A DNA stretch of 64,000 nt from RGZA01 sp041917755 (GTDB lineage Bacteria; Pseudomonadota; Alphaproteobacteria; UBA9219; RGZA01), in contig JAYRWY010000010.1 in the NCBI GenBank assembly GCA_041917755.1, positions 47,345-111,344 on the forward strand, in the 5' to 3' direction. The notes under the pieces are model-generated. The model saw only the letters and a program-made list of their open reading frames with translations. It had not been told where the DNA came from and searched no databases. Positions 1 to 8,049 of the stretch are shown piece by piece. How positions within the stretch are numbered: position 1 is the stretch's first letter; each line of letters begins with the position of its first letter. The translations under genes and the position numbers were made by a program.

Positions 1-141
1 TTCGACACATTTGATGATATTTCATAAAAAACAAATTCTACGGCCATGAAAAACGCTCAAAATATAAATTTTGTGTAATGCTTTAAAACTGCCTACAACT
101 ATTATCGATAAAACACCCTTTGCCAAGCTGCTAATAGTTTC

Positions 142-714
142 ATGCCATTAATCCTTGCTTCTACATCGCCACGCCGCCTTGAATTATTGGGGCAAATTGG
201 CATTACACCCGATGGTGTGATGGCGCCGGATTGTGACGAGACACCGTTAAAGAATGAAAAGCCGGAGGAGCTTGCTCTGCGCCTTGCAATTGCAAAGGCA
301 CAAGCCGTGCATGCCAAACATCAGGGCAATTTTATTGTGGCCGGAGATACGGTTGTGCATGCGCGGGCAAAACTGCTGCCCAAATGTGAAAATGATGCGC
401 AGGTTAAAACATGCCTTCAGGCATTATCCGGGCGGCGCCACCGCGTGATTGGCGGGGTGTGCGTGATTAACCCGCAAGGCAAGATTGCCAGCGCGGTTGT
501 ATTGACCACGGTTGCGTTTAAACGCCTTCATGATAATGAAATCGAATCTTATGTGAAAAGCGGCGAGGGCGTGGGCAAGGCCGGCGGCTATGCGTTACAA
601 GGGCGCGCGGCAGCATTTATCAAATTCATGTCTGGCTCACCATCAAATGTTATTGGCTTGCCCTTGCACGAGGTGGCCCAGTTGTTGCAAGGTTCAGGTT
701 ATGTATTCGCTTAG
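142..714 (+). CDS. maf: Maf-family nucleotide pyrophosphatase
   Basis: 190-aa Maf/YhdE-YceF family protein. The family hydrolyses non-canonical or modified nucleoside triphosphates (dTTP/UTP or m7GTP types) to monophosphates in the cytoplasm and has been linked to septum control. Visible signatures are the N-terminal STSPRRLELL block at residues 7-16, the DCDETP segment near residue 30, the GDTVV segment near residue 68 (usually ADTVV), and a C-terminal GGYALQGRAAAF block. Length is normal. The stop codon overlaps the start of the RNase G/E gene by 14 nt, so the two are probably translated together. In related bacteria infA usually lies just upstream, which would be outside this window. Which Maf substrate class applies cannot be decided here. 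Confidence 0.93.
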   Translation: MPLILASTSPRRLELLGQIGITPDGVMAPDCDETPLKNEKPEELALRLAIAKAQAVHAKHQGNFIVAGDTVVHARAKLLPKCENDAQVKTCLQALSGRRHRVIGGVCVINPQGKIASAVVLTTVAFKRLHDNEIESYVKSGEGVGKAGGYALQGRAAAFIKFMSGSPSNVIGLPLHEVAQLLQGSGYVFA

Positions 715-1789
715 TTACGATGAACAAGATGGATTGTCCCGTGCAATAATTTTGCAAGGTAAAACCGTGCGCGATTGCTTTTTTGATAGAGCCAATCACC
801 CGCAGCATACCGGTGCGATTTATCAAGGCACAGTTGACCGTGTGTTAAACGGTAAAGGTGCGTTCATCAAAATTCCAGACATGGAGCAGGGCTATTTAAG
901 CGATGCTGAAGGATTGCAAAGCGGACAAAAAATCTGGGTGCAGGTAAAAAACGAAGCGCGCGAGAATAAAGCGGTTGCGTTGACGCGTCAGGTGACCTTG
1001 CCCGGTGTATTTGTGGTGCATCAACCCATGGGTGTGGGTGTGCATCTTTCCCGTCGTCTTGCCGATATGGGCGAAGAGACAGGGCATTTGACCAAGGCAC
1101 TGTGTGGAAAGCCCGGCGGATGGGTTATTCGCAGTAGCGCTATACGCGCAACCCGCCAAGAGATGGAGCAGGAAATTGCCGAATTAATGCAGGCAGGCCA
1201 GTATATGTTGAACGCACAGCACGTGGCTGCGCCTACTGTATTTGAGCAAGCGATGCTGAGTGCGGCGGGAAGTGCGGCTGGAAACCCGTTGCAGGTAATT
1301 ATAGAAAAAGATGTGGATTTAGAACGCATCACGCCCTATGTGCGGATGGCGCGGCCCAGCATGCTGGCTAATATTCGTCTAACGCCAACGGTGCGTGCGT
1401 TTGAACAAAACGATCTGGATGGATTTTTTGAAACGTTGCGCAGCCCGATTGTGAATTTGCCACGCGGCGGAAATATAAAGTTCGAGCGTACCGATACATT
1501 AAACGTGATTGATGTGAATGGCGGGGAGCGCACACATTTTTTTGAAATTAACCGCGATGCCGCCCAATTGGTAATGAACCAGATTAAGTGGCGAAATATT
1601 GGCGGCATCATCCTGATTGATTTTTTAAAAATGAAACGCAGCGATGACCGTGATGCGATAGCTGATATATTGGATGCAGCGGCGCAGCAAGATGCCACCA
1701 CATGCGATGTGTTTGGCTTTACCCGCCTTGGGCTTTGCGAGATAAGCAGGGCGCGACGCGGATATAGTTTGAGCGAGTTAATGGCTTGA
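701..1789 (+). CDS. rng: Short RNase G/E-family endoribonuclease
   Basis: 362-aa member of the RNase E/G family (single-strand RNA endonuclease for mRNA and rRNA processing). The ATG at 701 is chosen because MYSLSYDEQDG matches the family start and overlaps maf; the open frame upstream to 590 is just maf read in another frame. An S1-like region (GAIYQGTVDRVL) is followed by the DNase-I-like catalytic region. The two metal-binding aspartates appear to be present in VIDVNGG and GGIILIDFLKM. The protein stops just after FTRLGLCEISRAR, immediately before where the CPxC zinc-link and small domain of E. coli RNase G would start. It is therefore much shorter than RNase G (489 aa). It sits in the alphaproteobacterial maf-rng-yacG order. 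Confidence 0.9.
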   Translation: MYSLSYDEQDGLSRAIILQGKTVRDCFFDRANHPQHTGAIYQGTVDRVLNGKGAFIKIPDMEQGYLSDAEGLQSGQKIWVQVKNEARENKAVALTRQVTLPGVFVVHQPMGVGVHLSRRLADMGEETGHLTKALCGKPGGWVIRSSAIRATRQEMEQEIAELMQAGQYMLNAQHVAAPTVFEQAMLSAAGSAAGNPLQVIIEKDVDLERITPYVRMARPSMLANIRLTPTVRAFEQNDLDGFFETLRSPIVNLPRGGNIKFERTDTLNVIDVNGGERTHFFEINRDAAQLVMNQIKWRNIGGIILIDFLKMKRSDDRDAIADILDAAAQQDATTCDVFGFTRLGLCEISRARRGYSLSELMA

Positions 1790-1843
1790 AAACGCTGATT
1801 TCTTAACGCTGAATACTTTCAAATTTGCCCGATATATTAGCGG

Positions 1844-1849
1844 TATAAT
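1844..1849 (+). promoter_or_regulatory. Putative -10 element of the small secreted protein gene
   Basis: A perfect TATAAT lies 24 nt upstream of the ATG at 1873. No good -35 hexamer is found at 16-18 nt; the nearest candidates are off-spacing. The preceding gene ends at 1789, so a separate promoter here is plausible but not proven. Confidence 0.35.
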
Positions 1850-1872
1850 TTTTTTAGTTATATTGAGGGCAC

Positions 1873-2253
1873 ATGTCATATTTAGGAAGTACATTTCGTT
1901 TTGGTCTGGTCTCACTCAGCCTTTGCGCACCGCTTGGGTCACAGGCAACTGCGCAAACAGATGATTTGCCAGTGTTGGCGACAGCGCGCACAGCCTGCAA
2001 AGATGTTCCGGATGACAAGCTCAAAAAAGATATCGAAGTCTTGATTGCTTTCGGTGTGGCGAATGCGAACATTGACCGCCGCGCCAATGGCCAAGTTGAA
2101 ATTCCGTTGTTCAAGTTTGAATATATGGAACCTGAACGTACTGACCGCTTTATTAAAAGACTTCGCGAGACGGGCCAGAACGAAATCGCCGGACGCAGCG
2201 AGAAAATCGTTGTTCAATGTTCTGATCATGCCGGCCCAAAATTGGGTAGCTAA
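1873..2253 (+). CDS. Small secreted protein of unknown function
   Basis: 126 aa. The first ~27 residues form a signal-peptide-like segment (hydrophobic FGLVSLSLCAPLG core, ATAQ^T-like cleavage site), so export to the periplasm is likely. The mature part is short, charged and carries two cysteines (TACKDV and VVQCSD) that could form a disulfide. I do not recognise a family. A GAGGG ribosome site sits just upstream of the ATG. It lies between rng and yacG, two information-processing genes, without an obvious functional link. Confidence 0.75.
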   Translation: MSYLGSTFRFGLVSLSLCAPLGSQATAQTDDLPVLATARTACKDVPDDKLKKDIEVLIAFGVANANIDRRANGQVEIPLFKFEYMEPERTDRFIKRLRETGQNEIAGRSEKIVVQCSDHAGPKLGS

Positions 2254-2312
2254 TTGCTATTTAAGTTTTTGGCCGTGCTTGCTAGGCTGCCCTGTAATTT
2301 AAAGGATATGCC

Positions 2313-2516
2313 ATGAGCGCTTGCCCCATTTGCAAGAAACCAGCAGAAGTCAAATTCAAGCCGTTTTGTTCGGCGAGATGTGCGGATATTGATTTGCACC
2401 GCTGGCTATCTGAGTCTTACACAATCCCCGTAAAAGCCGATGAAACCGAGGATGAGGGGGATGAAAACCCCGCCAAAGCGGCTGAAAATGCAGGAGATAA
2501 AGGCGATTTGGGCTAG
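2313..2516 (+). CDS. yacG: DNA gyrase inhibitor YacG (zinc ribbon)
   Basis: 67-aa YacG-family protein. In E. coli YacG binds GyrB and blocks DNA binding by gyrase. The single zinc site is clear: CPICKK near residues 4-9 and CSARCADIDLHRW near residues 22-34 give a C-x2-C-x15-C-x3-C pattern. The acidic C-terminal tail (DETEDEGDE onwards) is longer than the core and low in complexity. The SD-like AAGGA precedes the ATG at a normal distance. Position after maf-rng is typical of alphaproteobacteria. Confidence 0.93.
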   Translation: MSACPICKKPAEVKFKPFCSARCADIDLHRWLSESYTIPVKADETEDEGDENPAKAAENAGDKGDLG

Positions 2517-2527
2517 TATTTATTGGC

Positions 2528-2557
2528 TTGCCAAATCCGCCCTTTGGCCTTTATAAC
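2528..2557 (+). promoter_or_regulatory. Putative sigma-70-type promoter of tRNA-Phe
   Basis: TTGCCA at 2528-2533 and TATAAC at 2552-2557 are separated by 18 nt and end 26 nt before the tRNA 5' end. A short inverted repeat (CTTCCA 2563-2568, TGGAAG 2576-2581) lies in the leader. The spacing and match are good for a housekeeping promoter. Confidence 0.5.
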
Positions 2558-2583
2558 CATCGCTTCCAACGTAGGTGGAAGTG

Positions 2584-2659
2584 GCCTGGGTAGCTCAGCT
2601 GGTAGAGCAACGGATTGAAAATCCGTGTGTCGGCGGTTCAATCCCGTCTCCAGGCACCA
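2584..2659 (+). tRNA. tRNA-Phe (anticodon GAA)
   Basis: Full cloverleaf with encoded CCA. Acceptor GCCTGGG (2584-2590) pairs with TCCAGGC (2649-2655, one G-U), then discriminator A and CCA at 2657-2659. D-arm GCTC...GAGC, anticodon stem ACGGA/TCCGT enclosing loop TTGAAAA, which gives anticodon GAA. T-arm GGCGG-TTCAATC-CCGTC with one G-U pair. The gene is 45 nt upstream of efp and could be co-transcribed with it. Confidence 0.97.
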
Positions 2660-2703
2660 TTCCCTATAAGTTGAAAAATAATTGAATTGAAGGAATGGCT
2701 ATC

Positions 2704-3270
2704 ATGCGCGTTGACGCAAATACATTACGTGCCGGTCACGTTATTGATTATGAAGGCAAGCTGTGGGTGATTGCCAAATCCGAAATCGTTATCCCGGGTA
2801 AGGGTAACGCGATTGTGCAAATTGACATGCGCGATGCGCGCACCGGTGTGAAGACCAACATCCGTTTCCGTACACAGGAATCCGTTGAGAAGGCTCATAT
2901 CGACGAAGAAGAAATGCAGTACCTGTTTGGTGACGGCGAAAACTTCACGTTCATGAACCAGGAAAATTATGAACAAGTCATGGTTACCAAGGACACCGTG
3001 GGCGACCAGGCCGTGTACTTGCAAGAAAACATGATTTGCACCGTGCGTTTGCATGAAGGTGTTCCACTGACCGTGGAATTGCCAAAGCATGTGACGCTTG
3101 AAGTTGTTGAAGCAGACCCACACACCAAGGGCCAAACCGCAACCGCGTCTTATAAGACTGCGAAGTTGTCGAATGGCGTGAAGGTGTTGGTGCCACCATT
3201 CATTGAATCCGGTGAGCGCATTGTGGTGAACACTGCTGACAACTCATACGTTGAACGCGCTAAATCGTAA
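2704..3270 (+). CDS. efp: Translation elongation factor P
   Basis: 188-aa EF-P. It binds the ribosome between the P and E sites and relieves stalling at polyproline stretches. The KOW-like N-terminal domain carries the tip loop PGKGNA with the usually modified lysine at residue 33 of this reading; the middle and C-terminal OB domains follow (GVPLTVELPKHVTLEV near residue 120). I start at ATG 2704 rather than 2695 because AAGGA directly abuts 2695 but is 9 nt from 2704, and MRVDANTLRAG resembles family starts. The lysine-modifying enzyme is not seen in the window. Polyproline-rich neighbours such as the OmpA-like protein are plausible clients. Confidence 0.97.
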   Translation: MRVDANTLRAGHVIDYEGKLWVIAKSEIVIPGKGNAIVQIDMRDARTGVKTNIRFRTQESVEKAHIDEEEMQYLFGDGENFTFMNQENYEQVMVTKDTVGDQAVYLQENMICTVRLHEGVPLTVELPKHVTLEVVEADPHTKGQTATASYKTAKLSNGVKVLVPPFIESGERIVVNTADNSYVERAKS

Positions 3271-3298
3271 TTTTCACATCTAAATATCGAGAAGTAAT

Positions 3299-4096
3299 AT
3301 GGCCCTGCGCTCTGCCAATCTGGTGGTTATGACTAAAGCCGCCGAAAAAGCGGGCAAGGCCTTGCTGCGCGATTTTGGTGAAGTGGAACAACTTCAGGTT
3401 TCCAAAAAAGGCCCATCGGATTTCGTATCGAACGCTGATACCAAGGCCGAGCAGATCTTGCGTGATGAGCTATCCCGTGCGCGTCCTGCTTATGGCATTA
3501 TGGCCGAGGAAAGCACAACGGCGCGTCCTGATACCGAATTTACATTCATTATCGACCCATTGGATGGTACCAGCAACTTCCTGCATGGTATTCCGCACTG
3601 GGCGGTTTCGATTGGTCTTGCCAAGGGCGATCAGATGATTGCCGGCGTGGTGTATGAACCCATCCGTGATGAAATGTTCTGGTGTGAAAAAGGGGCAGGC
3701 GCGTATTTGAACGCCAACCGTCTGCGTGTGTCGGGCCGCAGCAATCTGGATATTTCCCTTATTGCCACCGGCATTCCATTTAAGGGACATGAATCCCCGA
3801 CTTTTATGACCGAGATGCAAGCCGTTGCCCCAAAGGTGGCGGGTATTCGCCGTATGGGTGCTGCATCGCTTGATTTAGCCTATGTGGCGGCAGGCCGCTA
3901 TGATGGCTATTGGGAGCGCAATTTAAAGGCTTGGGATGTTGCGGCGGGTGCTGCATTGGTGATGGAAGCGGGTGGTTCAGTGAGCCCATTTACCAGAGGC
4001 GATAACCCCGTATTTAAGGGCGATATTTTGGCCAGCAACCAAGCTTTGCACAAACAATTGTGTGAATTATTAGGCGCGGCCTACACCATAATCTAA
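3299..4096 (+). CDS. suhB: Inositol-1-monophosphatase (SuhB-like)
   Basis: 265-aa member of the Mg-dependent IMPase/FBPase superfamily. It dephosphorylates myo-inositol-1-phosphate; the E. coli homologue SuhB also acts in rRNA antitermination. Motifs: AEES near residue 70, metal-binding IDPLDGTSNF near residues 85-94, and WERNLKAWDVAAG near residues 212-224. Length is standard. It follows efp by 28 nt with a GAGAAG ribosome site, so the two are likely co-transcribed. A second, more distant family member is at 22358-23182. Confidence 0.93.
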   Translation: MALRSANLVVMTKAAEKAGKALLRDFGEVEQLQVSKKGPSDFVSNADTKAEQILRDELSRARPAYGIMAEESTTARPDTEFTFIIDPLDGTSNFLHGIPHWAVSIGLAKGDQMIAGVVYEPIRDEMFWCEKGAGAYLNANRLRVSGRSNLDISLIATGIPFKGHESPTFMTEMQAVAPKVAGIRRMGAASLDLAYVAAGRYDGYWERNLKAWDVAAGAALVMEAGGSVSPFTRGDNPVFKGDILASNQALHKQLCELLGAAYTII

Positions 4097-4209
4097 GATA
4101 TCTACGAATCTTTCCGGTTTGGGTTGATACGATGGGCTTTGCCCTTGCCGTAAAAAGCATTTAGTATCGGCTATCTTAATTCCGGCCTTAATCCTTTTGT
4201 TCTTCCCTG

Positions 4210-6543
4210 ATGTTTTTACAAAAATTAAAGCACCCATCTATGCATCTTGTGCTCTTTGCTATGTTGTCATGCCTGACGCTCTTTGCAGGCAAGCCTGCCT
4301 TCGCACAAGCGGCCCAGACTGTTGAGCAAGCTATTCAGGATGCCGCACCGCTAGATCCGCCAGCCAATGATCCAAACGCAAGCGACCCGAATGCCGGTGA
4401 GCCAGCTACACCATCCCGTAAATTGTTCCAACCACGTGCGGGTTCATCCGCAGCATCGACCAAGAAAAGCAGCAAAAAAAGTTCCAAGGATTTCGTAGCC
4501 GCGCATAGTGCAAAAGCTGCGCGTAAGCCAGTTCGTACATTGAGTGCGCCTGCACCTAAAAAATCCGAGCCGACTGTACAATCTGATGATTTAATGAGCG
4601 CGATGCGCGATGGATTGAACCCGCAGCCTGCAGCGCCAGCAGCCGAAGCAACTGCAACGACAAGTGCGGTTCCGGCGGCACCATCTGAGCAGGTTTTAAA
4701 CCCGATGCCATCGGGCAAGTTGTTTCATCCTACTGCCAAAACAGCGCCTACTGATATTAACGCAGGCGCAAACACGTTACCTGATGTGACGCCGAAAACG
4801 CCAGCGCCAGCAAGCACAGCGGCACCAAAACCTGCAGCAGCTCCGGCAGCGCCAACTGCAACGCCAACTGCAACGATTGATGCGCCATCCAAGGAAGTGA
4901 AAAAAGAAGAACCCAAAAAAGATACAGCAAAAACAGGCGCGCCCTTATTGAGCGATTTGAATGAAGCCCCAACGGGTGCTGAAGATGTGAAGGGTGACGT
5001 AGCTGCACCAGCAGTTGAAAGCAAACCACAACCCAAGGCTGAAGCTGCGCCAACCCCCGCAGCTGAGCCAGCCAAGCCTGAAAACGAAGGTTTTTCTGCG
5101 CCGCGACCTTTATTCTCGGCTTTGAACGATACACGTAAGCGTCCGGGCATTAAGCGTGTAGTACGCACAGAAGCATTTGCTCCTGCACCTGCAAACTTGC
5201 CGCCGGTAACGCCAGCGACAACACAATCAGTTGCTGCTGAAAAAGAACCGATGATCAAGCCGGTAGCCAGCGAAACGGCTGTTGCAGAAAACCCAGAAAA
5301 AAAATCAATTTGGGGCGCACCAAATCCGGAAATGACCAAAGGCAAGGTATTGTTCAGCCAAAGTGCTGATGGTTCTGTGCCAGAGCCAAAAGACGTAAGC
5401 GAAGTAAAACCTGTTGACGTAAAAACCCCGGAAGCAAAAAATGAAGAAGCAAAGGCCGCTGAGCCTGCGGCTGGCGAGCCAACCAATATCGGCCCAGAGG
5501 TTCACGCCTTGTGCGGAGCTGCCAATGGCAGCGATGTTGAAGCAGCACCAACTACAAATTTGTGTGCGCAGGGTAAGGCAACCAGCGTGATCGGAAGCGG
5601 GCCATTCATGTGGTCGTGTCAGGATACCGAAAGCGATAATGTCGTGAATTGTTCGGCGAACTATATGGTTGTGGGTGTGTGCGGCAGTGCTAACGGCGTT
5701 GCAACCAGTAAAGCGCCCACCAGCAATTTGTGCAGCAGTGGTAAACCATCAGGCGCTAGTGGCACCGGTCCATTTGTATGGGTATGTGCAGGTGAGGGCA
5801 GCGGTATGAGTGCGCATTGCCAAGCCCCGTTACTAACCGCTGATAATCAAAACGACATCAAAGCAGCCGAACCTGTTGCCGCGGATGCATCAACCGCCAA
5901 GGCGGGCAATGAATGCACCCCGACGGTCAAGCGTTGGACCATTACATGTCAGCAAGGTGGTTACCCATCAAATTATACCGGTATGATTGTAGGCGAGACG
6001 CAAACCTTGTGTCCGATGAATGTGGAACGCGGAGTATGGTTGTCGAACAACTGTGCGGCATCAACGGGAAGTATTGCAGTATCCAAGTCGCCCGGCATGT
6101 TGGAAGTGCCAGCACCAAAACGCAAAGTGGTGGATGCCTTGCCACCCATGTCGCCATTGGCAGCCGACAAACTGGATATGCCACGTAAATTGTTTACCCC
6201 GCATTTTAAACGCGGCGCAGGCGAGAAGGTTGAAGAAGAAGTTACCACCATTAGTTTTGCGCCAAAGTCGGAAGGATTGGATGGACAAGCAACCAGCATA
6301 TTGGAAAGTATGATTGGGTCGTTGCGCGCAGATGAAAAATCCATCATCACGCTGAATGCCTATGCGGCAGTTGGCCAAGATGGCGACCAGCAGGAATCCC
6401 GCCGCATTGCACTTGCCCGTGCATTGGCAGCGCGTAGCTATCTGATGCGCAAGGGTATCCCCAGCAGCCGCATTGACGTTCGTGCCATTGGCCCCGCCAG
6501 TGACGCGCATGGTGATGACAGGGTTGATATTAAGGTCAAATAG
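4210..6543 (+). CDS. Large Ala/Pro-rich OmpA-like surface protein with Cys repeats
   Basis: 777 aa, envelope-located by inference. An N-terminal signal peptide ends near FAQAAQ (about residue 35). A long Ala/Pro/Lys-rich, probably disordered region follows, up to about residue 430. A short motif recurs through it: RKLFQP (~70), GKLFHP (~170), RPLFSA (~298), KVLFSQ (~378) and RKLFTP (~658). Two tandem cysteine modules of about 56 residues start near 435 and 491 (CGAANGS/CGSANGV..., LC, GPFxWxC, final C). A third Cys-rich segment lies near 570-610. The last ~100 residues resemble an OmpA C-terminal peptidoglycan-binding domain (IITLNAYAA, SRRIALARALAARSYL, GIPSSRIDVRAIG). The exact role is unknown; a cell-wall-tethered structural protein is the best guess. 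Confidence 0.8.
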   Translation: MFLQKLKHPSMHLVLFAMLSCLTLFAGKPAFAQAAQTVEQAIQDAAPLDPPANDPNASDPNAGEPATPSRKLFQPRAGSSAASTKKSSKKSSKDFVAAHSAKAARKPVRTLSAPAPKKSEPTVQSDDLMSAMRDGLNPQPAAPAAEATATTSAVPAAPSEQVLNPMPSGKLFHPTAKTAPTDINAGANTLPDVTPKTPAPASTAAPKPAAAPAAPTATPTATIDAPSKEVKKEEPKKDTAKTGAPLLSDLNEAPTGAEDVKGDVAAPAVESKPQPKAEAAPTPAAEPAKPENEGFSAPRPLFSALNDTRKRPGIKRVVRTEAFAPAPANLPPVTPATTQSVAAEKEPMIKPVASETAVAENPEKKSIWGAPNPEMTKGKVLFSQSADGSVPEPKDVSEVKPVDVKTPEAKNEEAKAAEPAAGEPTNIGPEVHALCGAANGSDVEAAPTTNLCAQGKATSVIGSGPFMWSCQDTESDNVVNCSANYMVVGVCGSANGVATSKAPTSNLCSSGKPSGASGTGPFVWVCAGEGSGMSAHCQAPLLTADNQNDIKAAEPVAADASTAKAGNECTPTVKRWTITCQQGGYPSNYTGMIVGETQTLCPMNVERGVWLSNNCAASTGSIAVSKSPGMLEVPAPKRKVVDALPPMSPLAADKLDMPRKLFTPHFKRGAGEKVEEEVTTISFAPKSEGLDGQATSILESMIGSLRADEKSIITLNAYAAVGQDGDQQESRRIALARALAARSYLMRKGIPSSRIDVRAIGPASDAHGDDRVDIKVK

Positions 6544-6630
6544 CTATAAAAATCTCCACCTTGTCTGGCGGCTTCTTTCTGCGGCCAGATTTCATTCACA
6601 TTCAAATCATACATAGGAAAAGGATTATCC

Positions 6631-6912
6631 ATGTCCGCACAAACCAGCGCCATTAAAGTCAGTGCAGGTACCACTCCCGGAAATTTCGCCGGTGACCGTT
6701 TGAAGACCTTGATTGAACGTATTGAACGTCTGGAAGAAGAAAAAGCAGGTTTGGCAGAAGATGTTCGCGATGTATTTGCGGAAGCCAAGTCAGCAGGATT
6801 TGATGTTAAAGTGATGCGCCAGGTTATTCGTTTGCGCAAGATTGATGGCAATGAACGCGCAGAGCAGGAAGAAATTCTGGAACTGTATAAAGCTGCACTC
6901 GGAATGCTCTAA
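6631..6912 (+). CDS. gapR: GapR-family nucleoid-associated protein (DUF2312)
   Basis: 93-aa DUF2312 protein. Caulobacter GapR binds overtwisted AT-rich DNA ahead of replication and transcription and helps topoisomerases. The sequence shows a coiled-coil helix (LIERIERLEEEKAGL, residues ~30-44), the conserved EAKSAGFDVKVMRQVIR block (~51-67) and a basic RLRKIDG stretch followed by EEILELYKAALG. Length matches the family. A strong AAGGA precedes the ATG. It stands alone between an envelope protein and a Rieske oxygenase. The family is nearly confined to alphaproteobacteria and their phages, which supports the taxonomic call. Confidence 0.93.
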   Translation: MSAQTSAIKVSAGTTPGNFAGDRLKTLIERIERLEEEKAGLAEDVRDVFAEAKSAGFDVKVMRQVIRLRKIDGNERAEQEEILELYKAALGML

Positions 6913-6942
6913 TCGGGTTATTCCAATTTATAGAAATACGTA

Positions 6943-8001
6943 ATGGCTGAGTTTCCACCGTTTTTTTTAAGAAACATCTGGTATTACGCAATACCTTCGC
7001 AGACGCTTGCCAAAGGCAAAATGCTGGCCAAAACCCTGTTGGGCGAGCCGGTTTTATTTGCAAGAGCAGCCAATGGCAGTGTCTTTGCGCTGCGTGATAT
7101 ATGCCCGCATCGTGCCATGCCGCTTTCATGTGGCCGGTTTGATGGCGAGCAGGTGGAATGTTGTTATCATGGCTGGAAGTTCGATAAAGACGGGGTTTGC
7201 CGCGATATACCGTGGCTGACCGGACATGAGGACATTGACCCCGCTAACATCAAGGTACGTACCTATCCAGTGTATGAGGCACAAGGCAATATCTGGATAT
7301 TCATGGCGGATAAATCAGCCAATGTGAAGATTGAAGATGTGTCACATCGTCCGCCTGTATTACCGGGAGTAGGGGATCATGCCAAGCCCGGTATCTGGAC
7401 TACATCCATTTTTCCATGTCATGTCGATCATGCTGTGATTGGATTAATGGACCCTGCGCATGGGCCGTATGTGCATCAGGCGTGGTGGTGGCGTGGTAAA
7501 ACATCCATTCATGAAAAAGCAAAAGCCTTTGGCCCATCGCCATTCGGGTTTGTTATGAAGAAGCACAAACCATCGGCGAATTCATTTGGTTATAAAATTT
7601 TAGGCGGCGTTGCTGAAACGGAAATTTTCTTTCAACTGCCCGGCACGCGAATTGAACATATTGAAGTCGGCAAACATCATGTTATCAACCTGACCTGTGT
7701 GACGCCGATATCGGATACCGAAACTCAAATCACTCATTTGATATACTGGACGCAATCGTGGCTCTATCTTATCACGCCGTTTTTTCGTCCATTCATGGAG
7801 CGTTTTATCGAACAAGACCGGAGTGTGGTGGTTCAGCAACAAGTCGGATTGCAGCACGAAAAATCCATGCTGTTATTGAAAGACGCCGACACGTTGGCGC
7901 GCTGGTACTTCCAGTTGAAGCAGGAATATGTAAAAGCTGCTTCCGAGTCCCGTGCTTTTAATAACCCGGTGCCTGAGGTAACGTTGCGTTGGCGAAGCTA
8001 A
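6943..8001 (+). CDS. Rieske-type aromatic ring-hydroxylating oxygenase alpha subunit
   Basis: 352-aa Rieske non-heme iron oxygenase. The [2Fe-2S] site is CPHRAM (Cys54, His56) plus CCYHGW (Cys73, His76). The catalytic iron site follows the D-x2-H-x4-H pattern in MDPAHGPYVH. The C-terminal ~200 residues form the substrate domain. No dedicated ferredoxin or reductase gene is adjacent, so the electron donor must be encoded elsewhere. Substrate unknown; the family includes enzymes acting on aromatics, sterols and tertiary amines. The gene starts 30 nt after gapR with a weak ribosome site. Confidence 0.85.
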   Translation: MAEFPPFFLRNIWYYAIPSQTLAKGKMLAKTLLGEPVLFARAANGSVFALRDICPHRAMPLSCGRFDGEQVECCYHGWKFDKDGVCRDIPWLTGHEDIDPANIKVRTYPVYEAQGNIWIFMADKSANVKIEDVSHRPPVLPGVGDHAKPGIWTTSIFPCHVDHAVIGLMDPAHGPYVHQAWWWRGKTSIHEKAKAFGPSPFGFVMKKHKPSANSFGYKILGGVAETEIFFQLPGTRIEHIEVGKHHVINLTCVTPISDTETQITHLIYWTQSWLYLITPFFRPFMERFIEQDRSVVVQQQVGLQHEKSMLLLKDADTLARWYFQLKQEYVKAASESRAFNNPVPEVTLRWRS

Positions 8002-8049
8002 GGTTAGATTCGCTCACGTTTTCGGGATGCCATTATTCAGGACAGCTTC

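Noticed and set aside
590..700. N-terminal extension of the RNase G/E frame
   Set aside because: It lies within maf in another frame and lacks similarity to the family; the ATG at 701 matches the family start.
2266..2285. Sigma-54-like TGGCC...TTGC sequence upstream of yacG
   Set aside because: GG and GC are 8 nt apart, not 10, so it does not fit the -24/-12 spacing.
4131..4145. GGGC-TTT-GCCC hairpin after suhB as a terminator
   Set aside because: Stem is only 4 bp and no T-run follows.
4725..5486. 253-codon open frame on the minus strand inside the OmpA-like gene
   Set aside because: It mirrors the Ala/Pro-rich, low-complexity plus-strand sequence; no ribosome site or family, and the plus-strand frame has a signal peptide and known domains.
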